A stretch of 64,000 bases of DNA from Corinectria fuckeliana (GCA_019137255.1 WPDH01000159.1:124001-188000), one strand, 5' to 3'. Positions 10,467 to 21,621 are shown, counted from the stretch's first letter. Made by a program: numbers and translations. Notes: generated by a model not told the origin, from the sequence alone.

Positions 10467-11849
10467 ATGGCTGGAGGACGTCGGGCCAAACCTGCCCCCC
10501 CAAAGGCGCCCACGAACACGCTCGTCCTGGACAATGGCGCCGACACCATCAAGGCCGGCTTCGTCCGCGGCGGCAAAATCGGCGAGCCGCGCATCATCCC
10601 CAACTACATTGCCCGTGACCGCGAGAGGAAGGTCTACGTGGGCTCGGATCTCGACAAGTGCCGCGACTTTGGGGAGATTCAGTTTCGTCGGCCGGTGGAG
10701 AAGGGGTTTGTCGTCAACTGGGAGGCTCAGAAGGAGGTTTGGGACCACGAGTTCTTCGACGACAAGGCCCCGATGAAGTGTGACCCAACAGGCACGCGAT
10801 TGATTCTGGGCGAGCCACCTAACGGGCTGCCGATGCTGGAAACGAACTGCGATCAGGTTGTCTTTGAGGAGTACGGCTTTTCCAGCTACTACCGCGGAAT
10901 AGGTGCGTTCTCTCCAACGGGGTTGCTTGTTGTAAGCTTACCGAGACTAGGTCCAACGTTCAACGCCTACCACGACATCCAGGGCATCTTCCAGACCCCA
11001 AAGGACACTCCCACTGCTGCCAACACTCCCTCCGAAGCGGTCATGATTATCGACTCCGGCTACTCCCACACCACCATCACCCCACTGCTCCAAGGCCGAC
11101 CGCTACAATCGGCGATTCGAAGGCTCGACGTCGGCGGCAAGGTCCTGACGAACTACCTAACGCGGCTAATCTCCCTCCGCCACTTCGATATGCGGAACGA
11201 TACGTACATTGTCAACGAGATGAAAGAAACGGCCTGCTATGTGACCTCTGATTTCAAGTCGGATTTGGAAAAGTCATGGAAGGGAACGCGGGGAGAACGA
11301 CGTCACGATTTTCTCTCGGGGGGAGGGCTCGCAAAGGACTACATTCTGCCAGACTTCCATGCCCGCTCAAAGGGAACCATCTGCGACTACGATCCATCGC
11401 GGCACTCGAAGGCGAGAAAGGCAGCCGGTCAGTCCGAAGAGGATGCTTTAACCTTGCGCAACGAAAGGTTTTCGGTTCCCGAGCTCATCTTCAGTCCTTC
11501 CGACGGAGGGATCCGGCAACCTGGCCTGGCTGACCTGATCCAAGAATCGCTAGATCAACTCCCGATTGGTCTCTGGCCCAGCATGTTGGCCAACATTGTC
11601 GTCGTAGGAGGCAACGCCATGTTCGACGGCTTCATCCAGCGCCTCCAAAAGGAGGTGGTCCAACGAGTCCCGGACGACTGCATCGTTCGAGTTGCTAGAC
11701 CGGCGGACCCCATCACCAACACGTGGTACGGCGGCGCCAACCTAGCGAACCACCCGCACATCGAGAAGCTCGCCGTGACGAAGCTCGAGTACGAGGAGCA
11801 AGGTGCTGCCTGGGTCGCTCGCAAATTTTCTGCTGGCTTGGGAGCATGA
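10467..11849 (+). CDS. arp6: Actin-related protein 6 (SWR1 chromatin-remodelling complex subunit)
   Basis: The actin fold is evident from NTLVLDNGADTIKAGF at the N-terminus (phosphate-1 loop), MIIDSGYSHTTITPLL (phosphate-2 loop), and VVGGNAMFDGF with PITNTWYGGANLA near the C-terminus. These match Arp6, which with Swc6 forms part of the SWR1 complex that deposits H2A.Z in nuclear chromatin. The frame is open throughout, but 10903-10950 (48 bases, GT...AG) is very probably an in-frame intron. Removing it joins SSYYRGIG to PTFNAYHD, as expected for the family, and gives 444 residues. Retaining it inserts 16 unusual residues. The N-terminal leader MAGGRRAKPAPPKAP is a typical basic/proline-rich extension. 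Confidence 0.92.
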   Translation: MAGGRRAKPAPPKAPTNTLVLDNGADTIKAGFVRGGKIGEPRIIPNYIARDRERKVYVGSDLDKCRDFGEIQFRRPVEKGFVVNWEAQKEVWDHEFFDDKAPMKCDPTGTRLILGEPPNGLPMLETNCDQVVFEEYGFSSYYRGIGAFSPTGLLVVSLPRLGPTFNAYHDIQGIFQTPKDTPTAANTPSEAVMIIDSGYSHTTITPLLQGRPLQSAIRRLDVGGKVLTNYLTRLISLRHFDMRNDTYIVNEMKETACYVTSDFKSDLEKSWKGTRGERRHDFLSGGGLAKDYILPDFHARSKGTICDYDPSRHSKARKAAGQSEEDALTLRNERFSVPELIFSPSDGGIRQPGLADLIQESLDQLPIGLWPSMLANIVVVGGNAMFDGFIQRLQKEVVQRVPDDCIVRVARPADPITNTWYGGANLANHPHIEKLAVTKLEYEEQGAAWVARKFSAGLGA

Positions 11850-12510
11850 GACAGACATCCACCTGGACCTATTTGCCTTGGCAGACGTAGGTCCATCCAG
11901 GTATGGACGCTGAAATGTCTGGTGAAGGCTATTGGTGAACACCATGCCTCGGTTTGACTTGCCGGATATCAACGCCTGGTGCATCAACAAGCATTCATTC
12001 CTTGCAGCCACAGGCTTGTGCTTGGCGGTGTCTCCGAAAGTCACGAAGCGTCAGGACGCATACGATGAAGCTTCCCACGCCATCGGAGGCTTACATGCAA
12101 GCCTTTTCCTGAGCCGCGGCAGACTGGCGACAGCCTTGGTAACGCAGGCACGGTGATTGTCGCCTTCAATACCGTCTGCCTGATAGTTGAAGGTCCGCAC
12201 AGCCCCGAAACTCGCTATAAAGCTTCACGACCTGGCCTGCCATGTTGAGGTCCAAGTGCTGTGGGATCATGGCATGTTCGTAACAAGACTATGTCGGCGG
12301 CAATACACGAGGAACGTATTGAGTATGTTCATATGCTCTCGTTCTCACTCTGCTACTACGCTCCCAAGTCACAGGACCACCTGTTTGAAGAATCCGTATC
12401 ATACTTGTTCAGGTAGAGCCTGTAGACAATGTATCAAAACAATCTTCCCATCAATCATTACATCCTCCGGGGCTATTATCGGGTATCATAACAAGTGATC
12501 AATCAGATAA
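11850..12510. other. Intergenic region between convergent genes
   Basis: The 3' ends of arp6 (rightward) and the MDR oxidoreductase (leftward) face each other across about 660 bases. Short ORFs at 11,932-12,156 and 12,187-12,498 lack recognisable motifs. No gene is called. Confidence 0.45.
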
Positions 12511-13527
12511 TCACTTCCCGCCATCGACACGAACAATTACCTTCCCTGCACAAGACCCTTTCTTCAGGTGTTCAAAAGCCTTGATGGCATCCTCGAAATC
12601 AAAGACGGAATCTACAACCGTCTTCACCTTGCCCTCCGCCATCCACCCAACGATTTTCTCCAGAGCGGCACGGTCGTTGTACGTGGTAAAAGCGACGAAC
12701 TTGCGCTTTCCGCCGCCGAGAAAGGACGGCAGAAACAAGCCCTTTGCGAGACTGGCTACACTGGCCCCCGAGATGGCACCGCCCACGAAGACATACTTGC
12801 CCTCGGGGAGGAGGAAGCTGTGCGAGGCGGCGTATAGAATCGGCGGCGAGTTACCCACGTTGTCGACAACCAAGCTGAAGACCTGGCCCTTCTTCGCAAG
12901 CGCCTGGAGCACGTCGTCGGTTTTGTAGTCGATGATGTCGTCGGCGCCGCTGTCTCTGCAGAGCGCCGCCTTTGCCGTCGAGCACGACACGGTGACGTGG
13001 CAGCCGAGCTCCTTGGCCACCTGGATCCCGAAGAGGCCCACGCCGCCCGACCCGCCGTTGATGAAGACGCGATCTCCGGCCTTGGCGTGCGGCGCGATGG
13101 TCTGGTACGCCGTCAGCGCGGCCGTGGGCGCCCCTGCCGCCTGGTCCAAGTCGAAGCCCGCCGGGATGGCAGCGCACGCGGTGCGGTCGACGACGGCGTA
13201 CTGCGACAGCGTGCCGTGCCTCTGACCGGCCGGGAGGCGGCCGAGGACGGCGTCGCCGGGCTGGACGTCGTTGTCCCCCGCGACGGCGACGACGGTACCG
13301 CTGAAGTCCATGCCGGGCGTCTTGGGGAACTGGGTGATGGCGCGCGAGGCCGGGCCGAGCTGCAGGATCTTGTAGTCGGCCGGGTTGAGGCCGGCGCGGG
13401 CGATTTCGACGAGCAGCTGGCCTTTCTGCAAGGGGGTCGAGGGGCGGGCGGCGTCGGCGACGAGGGCGAGGGTTTTCTCGACGGGGCCTGGGGAGGAGCA
13501 CTGCCAGGCGCGCATGTGCTGTGCCAT
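12511..13527 (-). CDS. Zinc-independent MDR oxidoreductase (quinone reductase / enoyl reductase type)
   Basis: A single-exon gene of 338 residues in the medium-chain dehydrogenase/reductase superfamily. The N-terminal GroES-like domain contains GMDFSG (72-77) and GDAVLGRLP. The Rossmann domain has the nucleotide motif INGGSGGVG (156-164), and the C-terminal strand is GKVIVRVDGG. The catalytic and structural zinc cysteines of alcohol dehydrogenases are absent. This places it with NADPH quinone reductases and the fungal 'zinc-type alcohol dehydrogenase-like' or RTN4IP1-like proteins. The substrate cannot be told from sequence. A TATA box lies about 110 bases upstream. It stands alone, next to arp6, with no biosynthetic cluster around it. 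Confidence 0.85.
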   Translation of the reverse strand: MAQHMRAWQCSSPGPVEKTLALVADAARPSTPLQKGQLLVEIARAGLNPADYKILQLGPASRAITQFPKTPGMDFSGTVVAVAGDNDVQPGDAVLGRLPAGQRHGTLSQYAVVDRTACAAIPAGFDLDQAAGAPTAALTAYQTIAPHAKAGDRVFINGGSGGVGLFGIQVAKELGCHVTVSCSTAKAALCRDSGADDIIDYKTDDVLQALAKKGQVFSLVVDNVGNSPPILYAASHSFLLPEGKYVFVGGAISGASVASLAKGLFLPSFLGGGKRKFVAFTTYNDRAALEKIVGWMAEGKVKTVVDSVFDFEDAIKAFEHLKKGSCAGKVIVRVDGGK

Positions 13528-13637
13528 GTTTGATGTGTACCCACCTGGTGGTTGAGGCGAAGATAGTGATATGCCGGGTTAGTAGTGCAAGGTGCCCCGA
13601 GAAGATGGGACGTCGGAAAATACACAAGAGCTGCCTC

Positions 13638-13644
13638 TTATATA
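13638..13644 (-). promoter_or_regulatory. TATA box of the MDR oxidoreductase gene
   Basis: TATATAA reads on the minus strand, about 110 bases upstream of the ATG at 13527. This spacing fits a core promoter with a short 5' leader. Confidence 0.5.
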
Positions 13645-13649
13645 GTGGA

Positions 13650-14711
13650 TTGTTCCGGCAGCGTGGAAGCCAAAGTAAGGAGATCAATCACGCTACAATG
13701 CGACGAGGCCATCATGTGGCAGCCGGACGGGAGTTGGTCACCCCGCCGTCGGAAACGGAGTCGGGGGAACACCGGGGATGCATCATGCCATCATTCATTG
13801 CGATGTGAGGTCTTGGCGGTGACAGGATTTACCGTGTACATACAGTGCGTGGTGTAGGGTAGTTGATGGAATTGGACAGTCATAATTCCGTAGTCGGGTC
13901 CGACACAACTTATGATGGAAGTCGCACTCCAATGGGTTCATCCGCCCTGAGAAGGACTACAGAGCTGTCTGGGATTTCAGAGATTTTTTGAACGCGTTCG
14001 TTGTCACTTTGTCGAGCTCTGCATTCATCCCGCGAAGGGTGTGATTTCCACATGTATTCCCTTGCATCTATCTAGGACAAGGCTGACAACTACAAACCCA
14101 TCTCGGCCAACCCGAAACACGCGATTCATGCCAGACACGGAGGACACCCTGCAGTTGAGAATGTAGTCTGCGTGCCGGAGCATCCCTCGAGGCGTTTAGG
14201 GTGTCGATGACGTGCACGCCGACCGTCGAGCGAGAGCAAGTCCCGGTTGGAGCAGTGTCTCGAGACAGCCTCGGGAATGGTCTGGAACAATTCTCTGTGC
14301 TCTCGTCTCTCAGCCTTGGAATTGGTCTCATTACGATCTGTCTCGCTTTTGGTCTGGATCTGGAATCTGGATCTTTGATGTTTAATCTTGATCTTGATCT
14401 TGATTCTGATCTGGTGAGAGTGGAGCTGCCCCGGAGGGAGGTGGCAAAGTGGATGGCTGCCAAGACCCACCCGGCCGGCATTGTCCATCCATGGAAGCCT
14501 GTTCCCCGTGCTCATCCGGTCGGTGAGAGGGAGTAAATGTTTACGAAATGCGAAAAAGCAGTCGGAACTTGTGGTGTTCGTATTGGAGTGGGATGCAGAG
14601 CCAGCAGTAGTGGCGACCATGGTCAGGAACAGAAAATGACTTGAGCCACGTAGATCCCGGCCGTCTTTGCAGCGCGTACTACCCTACAGCCCTTGATGCT
14701 TGTGTCTATCT
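13650..14711. other. Intergenic region, no gene supported
   Basis: This is ordinary-composition sequence between the MDR gene promoter and the TIR transposon. A short imperfect repeat of GATCTT units lies at about 14,385-14,412. ORFs of 111-164 codons overlap on both strands here and have repetitive, low-complexity translations, so I do not call a gene. Confidence 0.45.
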
Positions 14712-14719
14712 ATCTTGTA

Positions 14720-17386
14720 GGGACGTGATATAAAGCATACCAATCTGACTATCAAGTATACCAAATGTGGCTGGACAGTAGCAGAGCTCTGATTCCGCAG
14801 CCCCCCACAATTTTTATATGAGGACTGCAGAGTTAATACTCTGACTGTGTCTTCCGCCCCCCACCTTCCCTTTTAATTAAAGCTATCATCATCATCACTA
14901 CCGCCCTGTATCTCAGCTGTTATTATCCCTAATACTACCTCTTTATTATTAGCGATCTGCTAGTCTAGCTGGCCTTTAAATTCAACAGAAATTTGAAGAC
15001 TTAGCTCCCTAGGAACCTCCTAAATTTACATATTAATTAGAGACTTGCTAGGGGTATCAGTCTGAGACTATTAACTCTTATGCTTATGAATAGTCTGCCT
15101 TATAGCTAGAGGCAGTGTTAACTTAGGTGGTGATAACCCAGGCAGCTCACCATCAGAGTCATAGTCATCAGCTAGGAAGGTCTGCTAATAAGCTTATAGC
15201 ATAACCATGCCAGCCTTATACGTATCCCTGCCCTGCTTAGCCTACTATAGCCCCGCCTAAAGCCCTTCCTACCGCGCTAATAATAATAATAACCGTGTAA
15301 CCTTAAGGGTAGCTAGGGCAGTCAATAGAGGCGGCATTACTACCCAGGCTGCTGCCTTAGCAACCCGGCCTTCTACCCTCTCTGCTGCCTCTATATGTTT
15401 AGCGAGAATAAGGTCATAGCAGGTACTTCTAACAGAGGTACCTCTATCGACAGTAACACTCCCCTTAGGCCGCCCTTTTCCCCTAATAACTTAGGGATTA
15501 AGAACTATATCTCTTATACTCTTATCACCTTACCTCACCTTCACCTCCTGCCTCTTCTAGTGCTAGTATAATATTATTTAGATTATCAGAATAGGCTTAG
15601 AGCTCTTAAGGAGCCTCTAAAGCTTATGCTTATATAGCAGCCTGTATATAATACGGATTATATAGAGGTTATAGTCAGCTAGGGGGGGGGTAAAAGGGTT
15701 AAGCTTTTAATTAAGCTTATAGAGCTCTATAAGGATAAGATTAAGAGTATAAAAGGAAATCTAGTCCTTAATAATTATAAAAAGAAGAGTATTAGTAGAA
15801 AATAGTAGCTTGTTTCTTTTGTGAAGGATTTGCCTTTAGATTATAACCTTCTGCTTCCTCTAGAAGATTATTAGCTTCTTAAAGACTATTATTAAGTCAC
15901 TCTAGCTTAACTATAGTAGCTGCTTTATATCTATATAAAGAGACTTTATAAGTGAGGTTATTATATAACTAAAGTGATAATAACTATTAACTGCGAATTT
16001 AATAATATAGTCTCTCTAGAGTGTAAGCTATATATTTATTATATAATTTATAGCTCCCTAGAGGTATTTACTAGGTTGCTAAAGCTCTTAAAGCTAGGCT
16101 TTATAAGCAGTAGTATTATTACTCTCTATAAGCTAATTCTAAAGCTTAAGAAAGGTGTAGAAGTTAGGGTGCTAAGAGGCTCTCTTTATAACAGGGTTAA
16201 TAGTAGCCTTAAGGAAAAATCTCTTTGTCTTAGTAAGCATATTCTTATTAATATGCTAATAGCAGAGAAGATAAGGCTTATCTTAAAAAAGCGGGTGCTA
16301 TATGAGGGTGTTAATAAAGGTGAGGTTATAGTTAGAGACTATAACTTACAGCAGGGGGATTTTATGCTCTTTTATTAACTCTGTGAGTGCTTTTAGAGCC
16401 TACTAGAAGTTGCTAATTACCTTACTGCTAAGAAAAACTACTACCACCTAAAAGGTTTGCTAAAGAGAAGTTAAGCTATATATATTAAAAAGTGGCATAT
16501 TAAAGCAATTAGTCTTATATATACTATCAAAAAGTAGCACATCTAGGTGTTATAGTAGCATATTAACCCTAGTGCTTAAGGCTATAAATAGTCTTATTAT
16601 ATAACCTGCAGGGCTTTTATTATACTAAAAAAAAACACTAGTATCTTAAAGCTAGTTAAACAACCACTTAATCAGTATATAGCCTATAAGCTCTATTTAG
16701 TAATACTTTATAAAAAGATTTCCCAGGTCTTATCTTATAATACTCTTAATATAAGGGTCCTTTTTAGATTAAAGATTAATCAAGATTTATATAAGCCTAA
16801 TATTATTATTTTATATTAAGATAATTATTAGTATTATTACTATAAGTACCTAGCTTTAGTACTAGGAAAAAGTTATTCTAGGTAATATATTATAATTATA
16901 ATCCTAATAACCTTCGCCCTGCACTGCTTATAGTCTCTAAAGGTTATCACTAGGGCCCTTAATAATAAGAAGCTAATATCTGCAGGCAGTCATCTAAGAG
17001 CTTATACGCTACCTCTTTAATTTATAAGTCTTAGTCTTAGCCTGACTCTTAGGAACCTAGCCTTTTACATAATGTAAGAGAACCCAGGTTAGATTAGCAG
17101 TATTAGGCCGGCTCTGTAAGATGATAAGGCTATAGCCTAGCCTTATCGCGAAGTTGTTAATTACCTCACGGGCGGCCTAAAGAGATAGAAAAGGGATGTT
17201 AAATAATTTGTCTATTATAATTAAGTGACTAAAAGTTACGGTTAGTAGTAGTAAGATAACTGCACTTAAGATTACACCAAAATTTATATAGGGGGCTAAG
17301 CATCAGTGTCAGCAGGGTAACAGACCCACCCTCAGCCACATTTGGTATGCTTGATAGTCAGATTAGTATGCTTTATATCACGTCCC
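14720..17386. mobile_element. RIP-degraded TIR DNA transposon with 8-bp target duplication (hAT- or MULE-like)
   Basis: The element is bounded by 54-bp terminal inverted repeats (14720-14773 and 17333-17386) that start GGGACGTGATATAAAGCATA and differ at only two or three positions. It is flanked by the perfect 8-bp direct repeat ATCTTGTA at 14712-14719 and 17387-17394. An 8-bp duplication is the hallmark of hAT elements and also fits some Mutator-like elements; the 54-bp TIR is long for hAT. The 2.67-kb interior is AT-rich and TpA-rich, with only a 134-codon remnant ORF at 15974-16378 that I cannot assign. I infer a full-length autonomous element silenced by RIP. Superfamily is unresolved. 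Confidence 0.8.
15974..16378 (+). pseudogene. Remnant ORF inside the TIR transposon, probable transposase relic
   Basis: This is the only frame longer than 100 codons in the RIP-affected interior. Its 134 residues are dominated by Ile, Leu, Lys and Tyr, as expected after C-to-T and G-to-A decay. No transposase motif such as a DDE or hAT dimerisation signature could be recognised. I list it because it lies inside a clearly bounded element and on the side where a transposase should be. It is very unlikely to be functional. Confidence 0.35.
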
Positions 17387-18274
17387 ATCTTGTAAGCGAA
17401 AGGCACACCCGAGGACGCACAACCTCAGCAGCGGGTGTCCTGTGCTACGAAACACTGGGCGGCACTATTCTTGTCGCAAGGCAGGCAGGCCAAGGAAGGC
17501 GAGGCAATCTAGTCGATACGCGCGTCCTACCGTACATGGTACTCCGGTTGGGTCGCCGGCTGGCTGTTATGCCAAGAGAACGGATAGGGAAAGGCGAACC
17601 GCGGCGCTGGAAGACGGAAGACGGACCACACGGGCAAAGTCTCACAGATCCATCCGTGGGACCCTGGGGTGCAAGAGGGCTGATTACCTGACTGCTGGGA
17701 CGACAACGGGGGAGGGTGAGAAACGAACGGGGAAACGGGAGACTTGGGGGAGAAGAAAAGGGCCGGAATGGAACGACAAGGTAGCTTGGGATGGAGACGG
17801 CGGCGCATGACTGGGAGGTGTCGTGACGGGGAATTGCGACGGGCAGAAGAATTGACTGGCCGCTTGTCCGACAAACATCACCAAACATCACCACCGGCCA
17901 ACCTCGGTTCCTTGTCTCCCCGTCACGATGGGTAGACAGGGCCGGCGAGATTGAAATTTCACGTCACGAGGTGCGCATGTAATAGCAAAGTAAGATGATT
18001 TCGCAACCACGAACTAATTGGGTTTGTTTTTAGCAGCGGGAAAAGGATGGAACGAACAAGGATTAGGGCCATGGGCGGTCCGGTGGGGCCTCGGTCGGAC
18101 TCACTCTGAAGCCATGGTGTCAGATGGGGCCCAGAAATCAATCTAGTCCCCGGAGGACCAGGCCCAGAAGCTGTTGAGATTCGGGGTTCCCAGTGTTTTG
18201 TGGGGGGGAAGCTTAGGGGAAATGCGAAAATGGGGAGGACTCCGAACTGATTCCATTTTGTTCGTGGAGACGGA

Positions 18275-18302
18275 CTGGAGACTGGAGACTGGAGACTGGA
18301 GA
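18275..18302. repeat. CTGGAGA tandem heptamer (about four copies)
   Basis: Consecutive copies of ACTGGAG lie here. A related hexamer-like run of GAGTCTG occurs at 18,960-18,985. Confidence 0.7.
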
Positions 18303-19202
18303 AGAAAAGATGGAGAGGCCATGTGACACGTCCGAGGAATGCAATCGTCGACAACGGGCGCGCGCGCTATGAGTGGCGAGACAAGCGAGAGTCACTCTGT
18401 AGACACTCTGTACGAAGTACTTGGCGATGGAGAAAGAAACCGTGGAACGGTAAAGCTAAACGATGTGTCGGGTTACGGGGTAAACACGTCGTAGGTACGT
18501 GGCCTGCTCGAACGGCTGGGACGGGTTTCTAATTAGAGCAAAGATGGGTGTGCAACGTTTTGTGGACGGGGCGGAGGATGAATCACGGAGCCGACTTCGC
18601 CTACGTCTGCTGCGTGTCACCGTGTAAGCGTCAGATCAGTGGCTGGCTCCCGATCGATGCGATGGCTTCGCCTTGGACGGGCTAGTTTTCCCGATGGCTC
18701 TCTCGAATGGGCAATGACGTTTCGGCCCGGCCTTGTGCATGACAGGGCCAATCCGCCGTGAGACGCAGACTGCCAAGGTAGCACGATGGCTTCGTCCTAC
18801 TTACTTATCCAGAACTACACACACCAACTGATGAGATTACTACGTTGTTTCTGGGGAGTCGTCAGCCGGCAGCTCGCACTCGGCCAAATCCTCCCATGCG
18901 CCCCTCCTCCAGGATGGCGCGCGCTTCCAGTTTCCCTTTCCCCATGGGATTGAGGCGCTCTGGAGTCTGGAGTCTGGAGTCTGGGGTTCCCTTTTTAGGG
19001 GCGGCGGGTGTGTCTACGGCACTGTCCTCGGTCTCCGGCTCGGAGTCACTCTGTCAAGTCTGAAGCCGTCGAGATGAAGAAAAGGGAAGCTGGGTGGGTG
19101 GCTTCGGCGGGGTTGATGAATTTCCCCTAGGCTAGATCGCTCCGTAAGTAACCAGCTAACCTAACGTCCAAAAGAAGACGCAAAGAAGGAAGTTGAGTGT
19201 GG

Positions 19203-19253
19203 TCCCCCCCCCCCCCCCCCCCCCCCCCCNNTGTGGTCCCCCCCCCCCCCCCC
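19203..19253. other. Poly-C tract interrupted by two undetermined bases (probable assembly gap)
   Basis: TGTGGT followed by a long C run occurs on both sides of the ambiguous bases at 19,230-19,231. The duplicated junction suggests two contig ends that overlap in a homopolymer and were joined with a token gap, not a real 50-base structure. Confidence 0.7.
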
Positions 19254-19653
19254 GAATGCCTAAACCCGGGGATTGTCGCGTGTGTAAAGGAGTGGGGGAG
19301 AGCTGGGGGAATCTTCTCCGCAGAATAACCACTTTGCCACCTATCTAGATAGTTACTATGTACTCATCGCTGTCGGAGCTGGATCCGTGCGGAGGAGAAG
19401 TTAAAGGTGGCGTCGAGGCCCAGCTCGGTCAATTACAACCATCCCTGCATATGTACATATTGGAGGCCCAGGAGTAGCGCGTAGAGTACGACCGAAAATT
19501 CACCCATTGGATTGGGGAACCCCTGCTTGGGGCGCGAGTGCACAGGGGCGGTCCCTTGGAGAGGGAGGGAGGGGGTGGTGGTGGTTTGTTACAACTTATC
19601 TGCTAGGGGGGGGGAGAGGTTGTTCCCCACGGATACGGCACGGGGGGAGACTT

Positions 19654-19865
19654 GAGAGGGAGGGGGAGGGGGAGGGGGAGGGGGAGGGAGAGGGAGAGAG
19701 TGAGTAAGTGATTGAGTGAGAGAGAGAGAACAGTGGTTGTAGACAAAGAGTAGAGGGGGAGAATGAGCGAAGCCTGAGAGACAGAGAGACAGAGAGACAG
19801 ACAGACATAGAGACAGACATAGAGACAGACCGACACAGAGACGGACCGACACAGAGACGGACAGG
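19654..19865. repeat. Purine-rich microsatellites (GGGGGA, GA, then GACAGA-type units)
   Basis: A run of AGGGGG units is followed by GA-rich sequence and, from about 19,776, by AGACAGAG / CGACACAGAGACGGAC units. The strand asymmetry is strong, with nearly all purine on the + strand. No coding function is likely, although frames remain open across it. Confidence 0.75.
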
Positions 19866-20096
19866 GACAAAAGAGTGCAGGCAGTCTAACCTCACACCTC
19901 CAGCAGCCCAGCCGGGATGGATGCTGCCCATCATCCTATGGTGTCCTGTGCTGAAGCTCCAGATCGTCGGAGTCAGTTATCCCAGATCTTGTCAGTTCGG
20001 ACCAGACGAACTGTTGAAGAATCCTCGGCAGCAGATGACTCGTCTCGCCACGGGCAGAACCGAGAGACCAGCTCACTCTTCGTCCAGTCGCAGTCT

Positions 20097-20175
20097 CAGC
20101 CCAGTCCAGCCCAGCCCAGCCCAGCCCAGCTCAGTCCAGCTCAGTCCAGTCCAGTCCAGTCCAGTCCAGTCCAGT
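20097..20175. repeat. CCAGT / CCAGC pentamer array
   Basis: About fifteen units of CCAGC grade into CCAGT. It is the cleanest pentamer microsatellite in the window. Confidence 0.75.
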
Positions 20176-20556
20176 CACGAGTCTCACACATTCTCAGCCC
20201 CCGACTCCTCTAACCAGGCGTGCGCGGCGAACGGCCGGCCTTACTCGGCGCTTCTCTGGCCGGCCACAACGGTGTGGGCCAACCGTGCCTCCACTATCGT
20301 CGGCCTTACCTCGTAGCCCCCGTACATACTATGTGGTCTCCCCTTTGCCCGCCCCGCGCCGGGGTCCGCAAAACCCTACGCGAAGTTCCCTTTTTTCCCC
20401 AGATGCTGGCCCGCGTGGGAAAACGGGCAACATTTAATTAGGTTCTCTTTGGGCGGATGGCGGGGGGGAGAAGACGAGAAAGACGGGGACGACGAGGTAA
20501 CGTGCGGCTGAGACCGAGGGCCGAGACACGCGCCACACGAGGCTTGAAGACAGAAC

Positions 20557-20607
20557 CAGATGCAGATGCAGATATAGATACGAATATAGATACAGATGTA
20601 GATACAC
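20557..20607. repeat. Degenerate GATACA/GATGCA hexamer array
   Basis: Roughly eight hexamers of the form AGATRCA/AGATAT are arranged head to tail. Confidence 0.65.
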
Positions 20608-20969
20608 AAAAGGCGAATTTCTTCAGTGGTTGAGTGCGTTCCCGTGGAGGATCTGGGAAGATGGCTATTTGGTGGTTCTCCGCTGGCGGTGCTTGGTGAC
20701 TATTGGTAAATCTACATAGCATCTGCTGCAGCTTCTCACGGGACGCTTCCCATGGGACGCTTGCCATAATGATGCCAAGTTCCGGCCCAGGTTGCAGTCC
20801 AGGTCCGGGTCTCCCCAGCAGGAACGGACTAGGTAATCTAGGCAATACAGCAATACAGCTAGCAGCATCCATCCACACCAGGGGTGTCCTCGTGCCGATC
20901 ACAACCCTCTACTGAAGGCGACCCCGGAATCAGGTACGTACCCCGGCGCTCCGTCCATCCCCACGCCAT

Positions 20970-21015
20970 TCATGCTCAAGCTCAAGCTCAAGCTCAGGCT
21001 CAGGCTCAGGCTCAG
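20970..21015. repeat. GCTCAA / GCTCAG hexamer array
   Basis: Three to four GCTCAA units are followed by four GCTCAG units. A GCTT tetramer array follows at 21,377-21,402, close to the hexose transporter leader. Confidence 0.7.
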
Positions 21016-21376
21016 AAGCATCTCATTCCGGGGGTGGATGCAACGGTGGACAACGGTGGAATGACCCCCTGCCCGCCTCCCCGGGACCACGCGCTGCACC
21101 AGACGACCAACCACTACGGGGCTTCTCGTGCCTTGTGCCGAGAGGATGGGATGGACCCGCGGAGAGAGAGAGACGTGGATATGGAAGACAAGGATATGGA
21201 GACATGGAGACATGGGGACGTGGAGACTTGGGGACTTGGGGAAAGCACGGGGTGTAGTATTGTAGTTAGTGGTGGTGCTTCAGGCTAGTCTGGTCTAGTC
21301 TAGATGGCAAGTAGACCTAGTTTGCTTTGCTGCTTTGAGAAGTTTGCGACTCTGGGCCCTGGGCCGTTCCTTCTCG

Positions 21377-21402
21377 TTGCTTGCTTGCTTGCTTGCTTGC
21401 TG
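21377..21402. repeat. GCTT tetramer array
   Basis: Six consecutive GCTT units lie about 220 bases upstream of the hexose transporter start codon, within its promoter or 5' leader. Confidence 0.7.
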
Positions 21403-21621
21403 CTCGTCGACAATAAAAGACGCCGTCTGTCCCTGCTTGTGAAACTCGTCTCTCCTCTGCCGATCAGCCTGTCCTCACACTCAACAGTTCTCCCACTTCC
21501 ACTTCCATCTCCATCTCCAACCCTTCTCCAAACCCATTCTACGATACTTCTCTTATACCAACCACCCTTTGCTTGGCGTGTCTCCTCCAAAGCTTCAAAG
21601 CTCCGAGAGCAACAAAAAGCC

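Larger units (their letters stand above)
17395..21621. other. Long gene-free, repeat-rich region upstream of the hexose transporter
   Basis: These 4.2 kb of moderate-GC DNA hold no supported gene. The ORFs on both strands have low-complexity translations. The region is studded with short tandem repeats (listed separately) and one 2-base assembly gap in a C tract. The final 250 bases before the ATG at 21,622 are C/T-rich and contain CACTTCCACTTCCATCTCC-type repeats. This is typical of the leader of a strongly expressed fungal gene. Confidence 0.55.

Noticed and set aside
14126..14620. 164-codon minus-strand ORF
   Set aside because: The translation includes a simple Ile-Lys repeat from the GATCTT microsatellite and no recognisable domain.
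19589..19934. Ser/Leu/Cys-rich minus-strand ORFs at 19.6-19.9 kb
   Set aside because: They are produced by purine/pyrimidine microsatellites that happen to lack stops.
20097..21402. Regularly repeated short units considered as a CRISPR-like array
   Set aside because: The units are contiguous 4-7-base microsatellites with no spacers, and the genome is fungal.
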